Assembly (NCBI GenBank): GCA_936432065.2
Contig: OW386290.2
Coordinates: forward strand, 138,395,677-138,459,676
Reading direction: 5' to 3'
Length of the DNA stretch: 64,000 nt
From: Rutpela maculata
Lineage: Eukaryota > Arthropoda > Insecta > Coleoptera > Cerambycidae
Shown: positions 1 through 11,214 of the stretch, one piece after another
Position numbering within the stretch: the first letter of the stretch is position 1
Layout of the letters: each line of letters opens with the position of its first letter
Notes under the pieces: model-generated
What the model was told of the DNA's origin: nothing
Databases searched by the model: none
The model's input: the letters and a program-made list of their open reading frames with translations, nothing else
Made by a program: the position numbers and the translations under genes

Positions 1-202
1 CGTTTTATGAACTTGAGATATTTTTATGATTTAATGGATGTTAACGATTTATAAAATCGACTTCTGGCGGAGCACCTCCCGTCGAGTTGATATAAAAATC
101 AGTGAAATTATGCCATCGTTACAAGGCTCATTTTTTTGTATGTACACATTTTATGTTTGAAATGAATAAAATAAGATCGCGAGAAAGTGTGGACTGTCAG
201 GT

Positions 203-509
203 GGCGCAGCCAGAAAGGTCAAAGTTGTAAAAAAACGGAGTTATATCACGTGAGCGTTACAAGCCTTTTCTTATGCTAAGCATATGTATTTAAATGTTTT
301 GAACACAGAAATTGTTGCGAAGAAAATTAAATTTTCTTCAAAAATTCTAAATATTTCCTTTCTGTCTAGCCTTATTGACAAAAATTTCTTTCTGGGATTT
401 TTTTCTGTGTTCAAAACATTTGAAGAAATATGCTCAGCCTAAAAAAAGCTTGTAACGATCACGTGATATAACTCCGTTTTTTTACAACTTTAATTTATCT
501 GGCTGCGCC
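203..509. repeat. Foldback (inverted-repeat) element, about 307 bp
   Basis: The left arm from 203 (ggcgcagccaga) pairs with the right arm ending at 509 (tctggctgcgcc). Pairing runs inward for about 100 bp through a shared ttatatcacgtg/cacgtgatataa block and a ttttgaacacagaaa/ttctgtgttcaaaac block. The loop is about 95 bp and AT-rich. No ORF of note lies inside. It looks like a MITE-type element of unknown superfamily; a clean target duplication is not visible. Confidence 0.75.
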
Positions 510-539
510 CTCCGATGGCCCACTCTAGCTCCCGCACCA

Positions 540-573
540 TAAAGTCGGCCTATTTCCGCTACCAAAGTCTATC
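540..573 (+). repeat. 34-bp dispersed motif, inverted partner at 9266-9299
   Basis: This 34-bp stretch (core gtcggcctatttccgctacc) recurs as its reverse complement at 9266-9299 with a single mismatch. The surrounding bases do not match in either direction as far as I can see. The two could be termini of one long decayed element or ends of two unrelated copies of a dispersed repeat. No coding potential. Confidence 0.6.
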
Positions 574-1405
574 ACCAGCGCCAGGAGACGAGCTACTGCC
601 AACCTGGAAATTTTGTTGATGGTGATCTTACTTCGAACTAATTCTATAGCAACTTTAAACTAAAATGTTTTTGGTTAATTTAATTCAAAATATTAAAAAG
701 GAATAACCTTTTCGTTGGGCGTCCTTCGAAAAAAAAGTGACTATTGGAACGTGTAGATCGTCGAATTCTACCTCAAAAAACTTTAATTTTGCTTTAATAC
801 CCTCCGAATTACAGCGGGTTGAAAACGTGATTTCTAAGCAAAAATCACACTTCAAAGGTTTTAAGCAAATTACTCGAAGAGGATTTCATTTTCGAAAAAG
901 TTTGTTATAACAAAAAAGTTAGCTTATGAAATAAGAAAAATAATACACGAAATAAAAATTTGTTTCGGCTCATCGTTGCCGAGATACAGTTAATGTTAAG
1001 TGCATTTGAATGTAGCCCTGAAAAGGTCACGCTCTTCAAAAAGTCATAACTCTGGTTTAAAAAACCCTTTTAACATGTACCTTGAACCAAATTAAAGCAT
1101 ATTACAGTAGTTAAAATTTTCTTTTGTCAAATTTTGATATCTGCAAAATTAAAAATTATACAACGAAAATAAAGGCAGTTTTTTTTTGTTTTTGCTTCTA
1201 GAAAATTCGAAATTAAAAAAAATAAATTCCAAATTGTGTTTTTTATTAGTCTTAACTATTATGTATACGCCCATATTTTTTAACCGTGATGGATATATTA
1301 TCCAAAAGATTTTACACTTAATGTATTTTGAGAATTTTTGAGAAAATGAATTTTCTTAGCTTTAAGCAGAAAAGCAACTTAGCTGAATGTTACTAGAGAC
1401 AAAAA
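574..1405. other. AT-rich stretch, no gene seen
   Basis: No coding stretch or structured repeat is supported here. The block around 960-1000 (catcgttgccgagatacag) resembles short 'gagatacag' phrases near 5525 and 3540, suggesting very old dispersed repeat DNA. Confidence 0.5.
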
Positions 1406-2122
1406 AAACCGCTGCCCAAGGAATCACTACTTCCACATCCGAATTTTCTATCCAAGTCACACAAGGAAAAAATGTTGTATCTGGAAATAATTGTTTATGG
1501 AACTTTAATAATATAATATTTGAAATCCTCTACCTCAAAAACCCATAAAACGATACCCCACATCCGTAGTGGGGTGGGGGTGGTGACGGGGGGTGGGAGT
1601 GGGGGGTGGATGGAAGTAAAAAAATATTTTGAGGTTTCTGGTTCTTGTACACACTAAATCACATTTTTTTTCATCCCCTTTAATAATGGGGTGGGGGTGG
1701 TAATGGGGGTGGCTAATGCCAAAATTTTTTTGAGACCTCAGCTTCTCTTGTCTATACTAAATATCAATTTTATGAACTCTTACCTGCTTGATTTACCTAT
1801 TTACTAAAAATTTACCCCAATTTACCCCCCGACCCTTCGACGGAACAAGATGAAAATATAATCTAGTTCTAGATCTCGTTAAAGTACATATGTGTACCAA
1901 ATTTCAAGTCAATATCTCAAACGGTTCCAGAGTAAACGTGCGCACAAAAAAAAGTTACAGAACGACAGACCGACAGACCGACAGACAGACCGACAGACAG
2001 AAATTTTTTTTTTCGCTCAAACTTGAAATCTCGACGTTTCATGACATTCTAAGCCTATTTGAACAATAAAAATTTTTAAAAATTTTTTTGTCGTTACTAT
2101 ACTTCCACTGGATGTGGAAGTA
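1406..2122 (+). mobile_element. ACTTCCAC-family repeat, full copy A
   Basis: This is a full-length copy of the most abundant repeat in the window. It opens with an A-run and ccgctgcccaaggaatcac, then tacttccacatcc (1428-1440). It runs through a G/T-rich ggggtgggggtggt block and a conserved caaatttcaagtcaatatct block, then a gacagaccgacagacagac block around 1960-2000. It ends in the hairpin tacttccac-tggat-gtggaagta (2100-2122). The inverted ends tacttccacatcc/ggatgtggaagta suggest a DNA transposon with TA targets. The 5' lead before 1428 is also conserved in copies C and G, which that model does not explain. No protein is encoded, so it is non-autonomous. Confidence 0.8.
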
Positions 2123-4891
2123 ATTATGGCAATAAACTAAGGAAAATGTTGCTTTTTTTATTTTTTTGATAAAGATAATAGGTTAGGAGATAGAAATGTT
2201 TAAAGTTAACTCTTAACGGTTTTTTTTTAATTGACGCATTTAAGATGAATATAGAAGAACTGACAACCTCTGTACTGTTTTGACCTATCTGACCTTAGAG
2301 AAGATTAATATACCTTCAAAATGCTCTTTTTGGATGATTTTTAGCGTTAATTGCAAAGGAGATATGACTGAAATAAGAAGCGCGTCTCTTTTTTAGCAAA
2401 TTACGATATTTAATTGCTCGTTTGGCAGTAAAAGCTCACAATATTTTTTAATTCTAAAGGAATAATCATAATTTTCACATACATTTCTTAAGTCGTTGGA
2501 CATCGCATGCATGTATGCATTTGTGTAAATATGTATAAAGATGAAAATGAGTCAAACATTGATGAAGATGAATAATTATATTAAATTTAGGTTAAATCTC
2601 TGTGTAGTTAATAAAATTGAAAAATATGAATTATTGTTTTATTAATTTGCTACACCTTAACACAAAAACCCGATCCAAATTCATAATCGGCAACCCCAAA
2701 ATCATAAATAATATTAGTTTAATTCAAAAATACCCAGTACTCCCTAGTGGTTTTCACCCTCTTATTATTATTATTATTATTTTTCTTATTAGCAATTATT
2801 TTTCTTATTAGAGGATGAGTTTTATGTCTCAAAATGTAACAATTTGCTAAGAAAGTCGTAATTTCTAAGATAAACAAAAAATAAATAATTCATCCATTTT
2901 ACTCTTTTTATATCGGCCATATTGAGGATGCAACATAAAGTTTTTAATTTCTGACTTCACATTCGTGATCAGCAACCCCAAAATATAAATAATATAAGTT
3001 TCATTAATTTATTTTCAGTACTTCGTTAATTATTGTTTTTGTGACTTTAGGGGCGGTTTTTACCCTCCTAGAGGTAAAGCAGATCTGTTCCTTTTTAATA
3101 TTTGAAGTTCATACTCTAAAGTTTAAGAATCCGCAAAAAAAAATTCAAAGCCGCTATAGAATTAGTCCAAAATTTGGGTACTTTTTGGCACCAAGGGACT
3201 GTATCTGTAGATGGAGTATTAGAGGACAAAGGAAGCATTTTCGAAAGTTTTTCAATAAGGGTTTTTTGTTCAGAAAGACACAAACTTTATGTAAAAAAAG
3301 TTTTAGCTAATTTGACCGAATAATTTCCTTACCTGTTATTTTCAGATAGAATTTCCGGCGCCTTCACCAACATTTTTCAAACTTTATTTTCTTTCTAAGC
3401 TATTTTTATTAAAACAACAATTCTTTTTAGCGCAAAATTTTATAAATGGCTATTAGAAAGTATCACAATATAAAAAAATGTATGAAAGAAAATCATGAAA
3501 TAGGAAAATTCTTAATTTACCTTTTATACATTTTTTGAGCTGTATCTCGGAAACAGCGAGGTCCTTTCTTCCACAACCGTTTTTCCTAGTCCTACCCTGC
3601 ACTTTAAGACCCATAAATGTAATTAAACAATGCCTCAACCCTCCTTTATTGAATCATAATTTTTTAGTAGTGAACACCTGCGTCCTTATAACTTGTTGAT
3701 TTCAATATTATTCAACTGAATGTGCTATTATTTAAAGCAGGAACAAAGGAGACTACCCCAAACGAAAATTTATGTTATTTACTACTACTATACTACACTC
3801 TTGTAACTTTTTATTGTGCCTCATAAATAAACTTTCTATTGGGGTTCGTGAAATAAAGTAAAATGTCAAGTTAAGTCAATTGCTTAGCTGTAAAGAGTGT
3901 TGTAAAGTATATTATAAATACAGATCGCAGTTTATGATAAGTTTGTAGTTAAAGACGTTTATAGTTAACATTGAATATTCTTATGTCGATTTCTACAGAC
4001 AACTATGGCATATAGTACAGTCGAATTGATTTGATTTAATTTTTCTCGGCGACAACATTCCACCTGAAATTTTATTGTTGATTACGAAAAAAATATTTGT
4101 CCCCAAAAATTCCTTGTGCGTCAAAAGTTATATGCACTTTTTGATGCGTTTTCATGGATTTTCAACTTACCTGCTTAATATATCTTGTACTAGTAATCGG
4201 ATGGGAATTTTAAAAATAGTGTTATTTGAAATAAAATTCTTAAATATAGAGCTATCCGATATGTATTGGTCAATTTGTCATCTTGGAATAAAAATAGAAA
4301 ACGCCAAAAATAGCCGAAAAATCAAAATTGAATATCTTTCCTATAAGAAGGAGTAATTTCACCAAAGTTGGCAAAAACAAAACTCATTTATGGTCAAATA
4401 TAATAATACACCAATCCCGGACACCGTATGTCAAATAGAACGGTCAAAGATGGCAGACGAAATAAAATGTTTAATTCTTCGTCAATTATCAAGGACGCAT
4501 TGTACGTCACTTTTTTTTGTTTTCGATTGTACGTTATTTTATGTATGTACTTCTAGAGAGTTCATTGTGTTTTCAAAGAAAGTGCATTTTTTTTTCATTT
4601 CCAAAAATGTATTTTCTTTAATCCTCCTTTTTTTCACCCAATTTTCATCAAAATAAAATATACTACAGAAAGTCTCGTATAACTTTAAAAATTTAACACA
4701 AAATGAAACTTCATCAATTTGAAAAGGAAATTTATTAAGCATACGCACGGTAATAATAGTAATACATGAATATATGATCAATAATCACAACCAAGCGGTC
4801 AAGACTAGAGTAGTATTATTTTTTATGGGTATGCCGATGCGATGGAGAGAATGGCACTAAAAATAACGCTTTAGTCGTTTAGAAAAAAAAT
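2123..4891. other. AT-rich, no gene seen
   Basis: Low-complexity AT-rich DNA with short random ORFs only. It includes an ATT run near 2763-2785. Two similar phrases (atcggcaaccccaaaatcataaataatatta near 2686 and agcaaccccaaaatataaataatat near 2972) hint at an old local duplication. Nothing else is supported. Confidence 0.5.
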
Positions 4892-5260
4892 GTTAACGTA
4901 GATATTTCAATCACAGGTGACATTATTAAATCCTCGGTTAGTCAAAAAAAAAAAATCAATCTAGCTAATAGTAAAAATAAGGATAGCTTTATAAAATTAT
5001 TGCGCAAAGAGTTAATACATAAAGACATTAAGGTTAATAGATAACGACATCTTCGTTGACGAGAAGACGCCGATACTACAATCGTTAAAACTGCTACTGA
5101 TTTGAAAATCGAAAACAATCAAGTTGTAATAGTTGGTGAAGATATTGGCCTTTTGAAAAACATTATGATGAAAATAGAATTGTCTGCAATTCCACCTACT
5201 GAAGAGGTAATAGAAAAACATTGTTTAAGAGTACATTTCAAAGTCCAAAAATGGTTATAG
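4892..5260 (+). pseudogene. PIN-CXC family fragment 1, internally deleted
   Basis: One reading frame from 4892 to the TAG at 5258 gives a recognisable relic of the same family as the minus-strand pseudogene at 5717-6720. In order it shows INLANSKNKDSFIKLL, then EDADTTIVKTATD and VVIVGEDIGLL (acidic PIN/XPG-like core). It passes directly to IPPTEEV and RVHFKVQKWL, which match the LPPT region near the C-terminal part of the family. About 80-100 residues that normally separate these blocks are missing without loss of frame. Stops TAA (5042-5044) and TGA (5057-5059) interrupt it. The second Asp of the GEDTD-type motif is Gly. It ends before the WGW and CXC parts. The match rests on motif order and on comparison with the second copy in this window. 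Confidence 0.72.
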
Positions 5261-5716
5261 GCCAGTCATATAATACATTAAAATCGCAAACTAACGGCCA
5301 GTTCTGATTTTTCAATATTTTGTTAAGACCACTACCAGAAGTGTATATCCAAGTTTACAGCTTCAAAAGACCTGTGCTAACTTCATAGCACTCGAAAAAC
5401 CGCGAAATTTTCGCACTTGTTTTGGTTTTTTCACTAAACTATGCGTTTTTTCATAAAACATGTTATTTACGTTTATAAAGTAGATTAAATTTGCTACAAT
5501 GAGACCAGAACCAGCTCTATGGATCCAATAGTTACCAAGATACAGCCCTCTAAAAATTGGAAATTTTTTTCATAAAAGTGAAACCCTTGTACATCCACAA
5601 GAAATATGTATTTAGCCTATTAATAATATATTTACAATGTAATTAATTCAACATTTGTATTTATTGATATATATGTATATGCACATTTACAAGAGATATT
5701 GTTGGGTTGGAATAGT
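5261..5716. other. AT-rich spacer, no gene seen
   Basis: Between two oppositely oriented PIN-CXC fragments. A phrase near 5520 (ccaatagttaccaagatacag) is of the dispersed 'aagatacag' type. Nothing else supported. Confidence 0.45.
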
Positions 5717-6720
5717 TCATTTTGCCCGCTTCGTGGGTGGTCCGAAATCGTCCGATTCAGCTTGAAAAATGGGTAGTGGATCGTCGACGTCATCGTCGTC
5801 GTCTTCTTCTCCTTCGGCAATCTGGCAATCTGAATTAGGGCGACGTTTTGGCAAGAGACGCCGGAGCAAAATTTGCAAAGTGCCGAGCACTTGAGGCCTG
5901 CTTTTAGGCAAGTACAGCCGCCTCCGCTACGGCCTTTCTTGCACCCGCATGATAGTAATTTCATAACTTCGCTCATCATTGTTGTTGGAATGAGCCCCTG
6001 ATCTGCCTTCTTCCATCCTCATTGAGTGGCATCTTTTTCCACTCCCAACCACTTTTGGACTTGGTGGTAAGTTCGGTAGGCGTGCAATGTTGCACCATCT
6101 TCCGTTGGAGGCAAACGGGCGAGGTTAAGAAGGTAAGCGGAGGCGGCTGTTTAAAAAAAAAATTATAGCGTAGGCTCTAGAGGGTATCCTCATTGTAGTC
6201 TCCTCCTTACAGAGCTACTAGGCACTTCGCTTCGGCATCTGCGATGGCTTGATGGGTTGAAGTAGGTTGGAGGAACACTTCAGCTGTGGTGATGAGTTGA
6301 GGGTATCTCTGGATGGCGCTCCACACTTTGTTCTTCCCATACCAGAAAAGGGCAGAGGTGGTGTCGCACCCAGTGAAGGCGTGGAGAAACAACTCGAATC
6401 CTGGGGGGACTTCCAAATCTCCACCATTGAATAAGGTTGACGAATATTGTAAGGGGCCAGCGTCACCGCCACTTTTCTGGAAAAAAACGTTCTTCACAGC
6501 CGATCCCAAACCATTGACAAGGACGAGGAGGTCCACATCCTCTCCAATGATTAGCACTGACTGAAAAGAAGTGCTCTTGTCAAGTGCCACATTGATGATG
6601 TCGCAGTCAGCATCCTCGACTGCCTGCTTCGTCTCACTTCTCTGGCTTTGGAAGACGGAGCATATCAGAGCAATCAGTCGTCGTTTGCTGCTGTCGTTGG
6701 CCAGCAACTTGAAATAAAGT
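5717..6720 (-). pseudogene. PIN-CXC family pseudogene 2 (most complete copy)
   Basis: Read on the minus strand, this is the longest copy. The block from 6707 down to 6210 is open and holds an acidic cluster (EDADCDI), IIGEDVDLLVLV (near 6550-6515) and HAFTGCDTTSALF (near 6383-6345). The acidic spacing resembles the catalytic core of PIN/XPG-type nucleases. After TAA (6207-6209) the same frame continues with GGDYNEDTL, TAG (6177-6179) and SLRYNFFF. A frame change follows, then ARLPPTEDGATLHAY and HQVQKWLG. A TGA at 6019-6021 stands where the family has the first Trp of WGW. The tail is CGCKKG...CTCLKAGLKCSALC..C..VSC, a CXC-like zinc cluster with one expected Cys replaced by Arg. Another frame change leads to an acidic tail ending TKRAK. 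There is no ATG at the 5' end, so the copy is truncated. From memory such proteins are multicopy in insects and cnidarians and are probably transposon-borne; the function is not established. Confidence 0.82.
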
Positions 6721-7520
6721 AAATTTGCAATGCGTGAAGAAATTAAAATGTAAGAACGTTATACTTGGACATTTTTTGGATTTTTAAGCATTCAGCGGTG
6801 GGTATTTACTAGTCAGTCGATGAAAAAAGTGAAGTGAAGCAATTTTTTGCAAACAAGTGCGTTTTATTCGAAAACGGTACGTCCTATCGCGTTTTAACAA
6901 GAGACCCATTTTAACACCCTATTATGTGCCCTGTCCACGTGTATATTGCTTTCTGCCCTACTATGAACCATAAGACTGCAAAAAAAATTGTGAAAAGGGA
7001 GACTGGAGAACACATGACATAAATCGTTATTGCACAATAAGTGTTATTCCTATTTAAATACAAAAACACATTTTCTACGCGCAATGAATTGGACTTATAG
7101 GATAAACAAAAACATTTACCAGAATTATACTGGTTTTGGTTTTTTTAATGCAAAAATACCAAAATAGCCATTTTTGGCATATTTTGCTGTCTGCTCCTAA
7201 ACCAATGAATGTATTAAAATGAAATGAACGTAAATTTTCTTATACATACATGAAAAAAAAATGAGCGAAAGAAAGTAGGTTCACTTTAAAAAAAAAAAGG
7301 GGGTATTCAAAATTTCAACATCCCGTATCATGGAAACCGCGCGGTATTCGATAAAAGTTTTTTCACAAATCATCATCTCTCCTTAAGGGCATTAGTATGT
7401 GTAGTATTATAGATCGGAAATAATAGCCGTTTGTCCTCTACATAAGACCCCCCAAATTCGGACAGCGTGACCTTTCCGGCCTCGCACAGCCAAAACCGCT
7501 TTTCCTACGGCAAATGTGTA

Positions 7521-7551
<31 letters not shown>

Positions 7552-7937
7552 GTAGAGGAGGGATGAATCTTCAAAAAGTGTAACTTGGTAAAGAGCCCTA
7601 CGGGCAATAGGGAAAAAGATATGGACACCTAAGTAAAATTTCAAAGTTTCAACCCCTAAAATAGGGACGCACATGGTGTAGCAGGGTGTAGTTTCCTGTG
7701 CTTGCTTATTTTGCCCTCTTAAACAACTTCTACAAAAAAAAATCCACAAGACGCAAAATATTTTATTATGTCTAATTCGACTGGAATATACACCTTACGA
7801 GTACCGATAATCCACACATAGAGTTAATCGAACGGTACCGAATAAGAATGTACACTAGCTGCAATGAAATTCAAGAAATTGGACCTTGCAAGAATTGTTC
7901 AAATTATCGATGGTTTAATCCAACACATCAAACGCGT
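6721..7937. other. No gene; AT dinucleotide repeat and hairpin
   Basis: AT-rich DNA without supported genes. An uninterrupted (AT)n run lies at 7519-7549. It is flanked by an inverted pair, cctctacata (about 7436-7445) and tatgtagagg (7549-7558), so the region could form a hairpin with the AT run near its tip. GC is locally higher at 7440-7510 and 7560-7700, but no protein match is recognised. Confidence 0.55.
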
Positions 7938-8066
7938 ATATTTGCAACTGCAGTCTTGGTACAGAGAGACGATCCGTTGAAGTGGGGCTGGGAACTCGAG
8001 GATGGAGAGCTAACTCTAGTTCCAATGACTCAGGAGGCAGGTCCTCCCAGTACCATGAAAATTTAC
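7938..8066 (+). pseudogene. PIN-CXC family fragment 3 (WGW region)
   Basis: The frame starting at 7848 contains DDPLKWGWELEDGEL followed by VPMTQEAGPP and STMKI. This matches the segment lying between the LPPT block and the CXC cluster in the family: a WGW motif, a short 'G.L.PV.T' stretch and an Ala/Pro-rich link. Unlike copy 2, both Trp codons are intact. The reading runs into the 140-bp tandem array that begins at 8085, so the cysteine cluster is lost. It is on the opposite strand from copy 2 and only 1.2 kb away, so it is not simply its missing part. Confidence 0.68.
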
Positions 8067-8084
8067 CAGGGAAAATGTTTCCTA

Positions 8085-8575
8085 GTAAATTTCGATGTCA
8101 GATTTGGGCTCAGCGACCTCGAAAGCCCCCGGGAAGCGCTTTCCTCGTGATTTTTGGGCACATTGAATTTTTCACTGGATATCACCCCCTCCCACCCCCG
8201 AAGAGCCACCCCCGAGCATCCCTGGTAAGTTTCGATGTCAGATTTGGACTCAGCGACCTCGAAAGCCTCCGAGAAACGATTTCCCCGTGATTTTTGGGCA
8301 CTTTGAATTTTAACTTCATTTCATCCCCTCCCACCCCCGAAAAGTCACCTCCGAGCATCCCTGGAAAGTTTCGATGTCAGATTTCTACGCAGTGACCTCG
8401 AAAGCCCCCGGGAAACGATTTCCCCGTGATTTTTTGGCACTTTGAATTTTTCACTCGATTTCACCACCTCCCACCCCGAGCATCCCTGGTAAGTTTCGAT
8501 GTCATATTTGTACTGAGCGACCTCGAAAGCCCCCGGGAAACGATTCCCACGAGATTTTCTCGGCTTTTTATCAAT
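8085..8575 (+). repeat. Tandem array, period about 140 bp, 3.5 units
   Basis: Units begin at 8085, 8225, 8364 and 8489 with gtaa(a/g)tttcgatgtcagattt, followed by cagcgacctcgaaagccccc, gatttccccgtgatttttgg and a C-rich tcaccccctcccacccccga stretch. The last spacing is shorter (125 bp) because part of the C-rich segment is missing. Related 'cagattcgtaatcagcgacctcaaaaa' phrases occur singly at 47498-47563 and 22725-22745, so the unit belongs to a dispersed repeat that was amplified locally here. Confidence 0.85.
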
Positions 8576-9265
8576 TTCTAGAATTTTTCAAAAAATTATG
8601 CACTTTAGATGCATTTTATGCACCCCCTATGCAATTTTCTTCGAACGACTTTCTTCTTAATATTTTTCCGAAAACGATGCCGAAAACCGCATTTTGATCC
8701 GAGCTGTACTTCAAAATTTAGTTTTCATCATGTTTCGTGAAGCGACAAAAAAGTAAAAAAATATTCAAAATATTTTCAAAGTACATTTTTAGCATACTTC
8801 TTAAACAGTATATTTCCTTGTCCATAAAAATATTTTTCAAATTTGGCGCACTTTCGAAAAAGTATAATATATTATTTTCCTGAACCAAAATTGTTCTTTT
8901 GTTTTCGGTACACTTTTCCATGACCATAATATACTTTCACTATCATGGCTGGACATAAACATATTTTTCTAAGTGAAAAATTTCTGGGTGCCGGCGTGTT
9001 GTGCCTTTTTTTTTCTTTATTTAGTTATGCTCTAATAGTCTTTTTAATAAATTTGATTGATTCTGGGATGTTCTATAACAGAAGCACAGGTAAAAAATAA
9101 ATGATTAATAAAAAAAAATCTCAGTGGCCTCCTTCGGTCAATACACTAAGATCACACTTCATGACCACTTTTTTACTCGCAATTTAAAAAACCATCCCTA
9201 CTCTTCTAAAGAAAACAGGTTCAGCAAAAATTTTTAGAGTGGGGGGGTCGCGTCGCGCGTCGCAT
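8576..9265. other. AT-rich, no gene seen
   Basis: Short random ORFs only. A small GC-rich patch (gtcgcgtcgcgcgtcgc) lies at 9247-9263, directly before the inverted 34-mer. Confidence 0.45.
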
Positions 9266-9299
9266 GATAGACCTTGGTAGCGGAAATAGGCCGACTTTA
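9266..9299 (-). repeat. 34-bp dispersed motif, inverted partner of 540-573
   Basis: Reverse complement of 540-573 with one mismatch. It is followed by a short (AATA)n-like tail at 9299-9312. The tail could mark the 3' end of a retroposed sequence, but no body is recognised. Confidence 0.55.
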
Positions 9300-10675
9300 A
9301 ATAAATAAATAAAGAAAAAGCAATTACTTAGAAATGTTGATAAATCAATAACAGAAATTTCAGTACCAAGAAAAAAGTAATCAATGTATATTATACAGAT
9401 TCTGCAAGTGTAGTTTTGTATATCCTAAGATAAACAAGTGCCAGAAAGAAAACAGAGAAATTACGAAAAGAAAGACGGATGTACTTCTCCCACCACGTTC
9501 CACACTTCGTGAAATCTTACTTTTTTCAATTAGTCGTGTATAAACGCAGGACATCGATACCCCTATCGTTTCCAACCGCTTGCGCTGCCTGTTATGGAAT
9601 TGTAGTGGAAGTAGATACATCTTTCTTTTTCTAATTTATCAGTTTTCTTTCTGACACTCGTTCATCACAGGACCCATATCTGTATGTTAAAAAGATCAGA
9701 ACAAGTAGAATTAAAAAAAAAATCAAGTCATCTTTTCAACCCACTATATTTTGTATTCCTGTTGGAACAGATGGTCTTATAGCAACATTATAACAACTTC
9801 TCAGTTAGAAACAAACTAAGCAGTAAAAACAGACAATAATAATTAAATTATTAAGTTATTTCTGTTAAGTGGTTACGTTAGTAAACAGTTAGGAATGCGC
9901 CTATTATGCCTAAAATCACGGATAATACCTCTTAAACCATGAACAAATGAATTTTCTCCGTTAATTATTTGTTATTAAGAATGCAATGTACTTGTCGGTA
10001 ATTAAACAATTTATGAGTGATAAAATAACAATTTCATTAAGCGACAATAGCTTCTCTAGTTCATATTAGGAATACTGATTATTTCTAAATTTTCTGGTAT
10101 AAAACGTAAAACGCTAGTAAATTAAACCAAATCTCCATTACTTTAATGTAGTAATAATTACATATTACGTACCTAATTTATAAGCACCAGGAAGAAAAAG
10201 CAAAGGAAGAGTAGTTGTTGCATGTGCAACCAATAGAGGCCCACTAGAGGACTATAGCTAAATAAGCTATTAAATAAATATATAAATATTACTTGTAAAG
10301 AATTATATTAAAAAAATATATATAAATTCTAATTAACAATTTTGTTATTCATATCCACAGTGATATACACATATATGTAAGTAAATACGCTACATGTTCT
10401 GCATCCCTGCAAAAGAGAAACCAACATACCAAAGTATCAATATTAAAAATGAGATTTAAAAAGAAAAGTCAGATTTGACCGATAGATGACAAAATAACAT
10501 AACACAAGGAAAACTCATTTCTATAATTATCCTTAGTGCAAGCATGTTATATGTCATTGGCAAATGGCAATAAATTAATCCATTTTTGGTATTAACCAAT
10601 AATAATGGTATTAACCAATAATAATTTATCATAATAATTATTTGGTAAATGGAAATAATTAATCCATTTATGGTA
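9300..10675. other. No gene; short duplicated AT-rich block at the end
   Basis: Nothing coding is supported. The block ggtattaaccaataataat is doubled at about 10590-10632 and occurs again doubled just right of the piggyBac element (12311-12352). The target of that insertion was therefore itself repetitive TTAA-rich sequence. Confidence 0.5.
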
Positions 10676-10827
10676 TTAACCCCTCGATGTCCAATGGTAG
10701 CAACATAGCAAATTTATCGTTGTATACCAGTAGTGCAACATAAGGCGAAAAATATTATTCTGAAATACAAAGTTGGTCTTGGCATGTCAGGCAGCTATAC
10801 TGAATAAGTATATGCAATAACATATAT

Positions 10828-11212
10828 TTTCTACTCCCTTATGTAAATTTGCTGTTTTCTGTACAGTCTGTAGAATCGATAAGTAGGCAATTCCAGTTAA
10901 CTGAACGGATATATTTCATATCAGTTTTAGGATGGATATGAAATGAAACCGACCAATCACAGTTCGTGTATTAAGTACATAGACAACTATTCGTTTTAAA
11001 ATCAAATTAGTGCGTAAGCTGTCAAAGTAACTGTCAGTGTGTACTGTCAATGTGTATTTGTGTAATATATTAATATTTAATAAATTTTGTAGTTTTTTAA
11101 GCTGGTCTTAGAAAAAGTATACTGTACAACTCGAGTGGATTATCCATATGGCACTCAAACTTCTTTAACGTGCGATATGGATCGCATATCCACTCTTGTT
11201 GCACAAGCTACT
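10828..11212 (+). repeat. 400-bp unit, copy 1 (tandem, short form)
   Basis: Starts tttctactcccttatgtaaa and ends tgttgcacaagctact. It is directly followed by copy 2 (11215-11636), and a third copy sits alone at 35375-35796. Copy 1 lacks about 40 bp holding the GC-rich hairpin gcactccgcctacggcgtcg present in copies 2 and 3. The deletion lies between two 'g..ctcaaa' phrases. The sequence is AT-rich and non-coding. It may be an independent MITE/SINE-like sequence or the 5' regulatory part of the piggyBac element. Confidence 0.8.
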
Positions 11213-11214
11213 AT

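Noticed and set aside
1960..2005. gacagac-rich stretch as a stand-alone microsatellite locus
   Set aside because: The same stretch occurs at the same place in all ACTTCCAC copies, so it is part of that repeat.
2100..2122. ACTTCCAC family as a Helitron because of the terminal hairpin
   Set aside because: No CTRR end, no 5' TC, and a matching inverted sequence near the 5' end; left unclassified.
3041..3310. 89-codon ORF
   Set aside because: No motif, AT-rich composition and no neighbouring support; likely chance.
5717..5911. Separate small gene with acidic Asp-rich tail
   Set aside because: It is the frame-shifted C-terminal tail of PIN-CXC copy 2.
6190..6206. GTAAGG after ...CLVAL in PIN-CXC copy 2 read as an exon donor with intron to 6140
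   Set aside because: The supposed intron translates into expected family sequence (GGDYNEDTL, SLRYN) apart from stops, so it is decayed coding sequence and not an intron.
8085..8575. CRISPR-like array
   Set aside because: The whole 140-bp unit is repeated with no unique spacers, in a eukaryotic transposon context.
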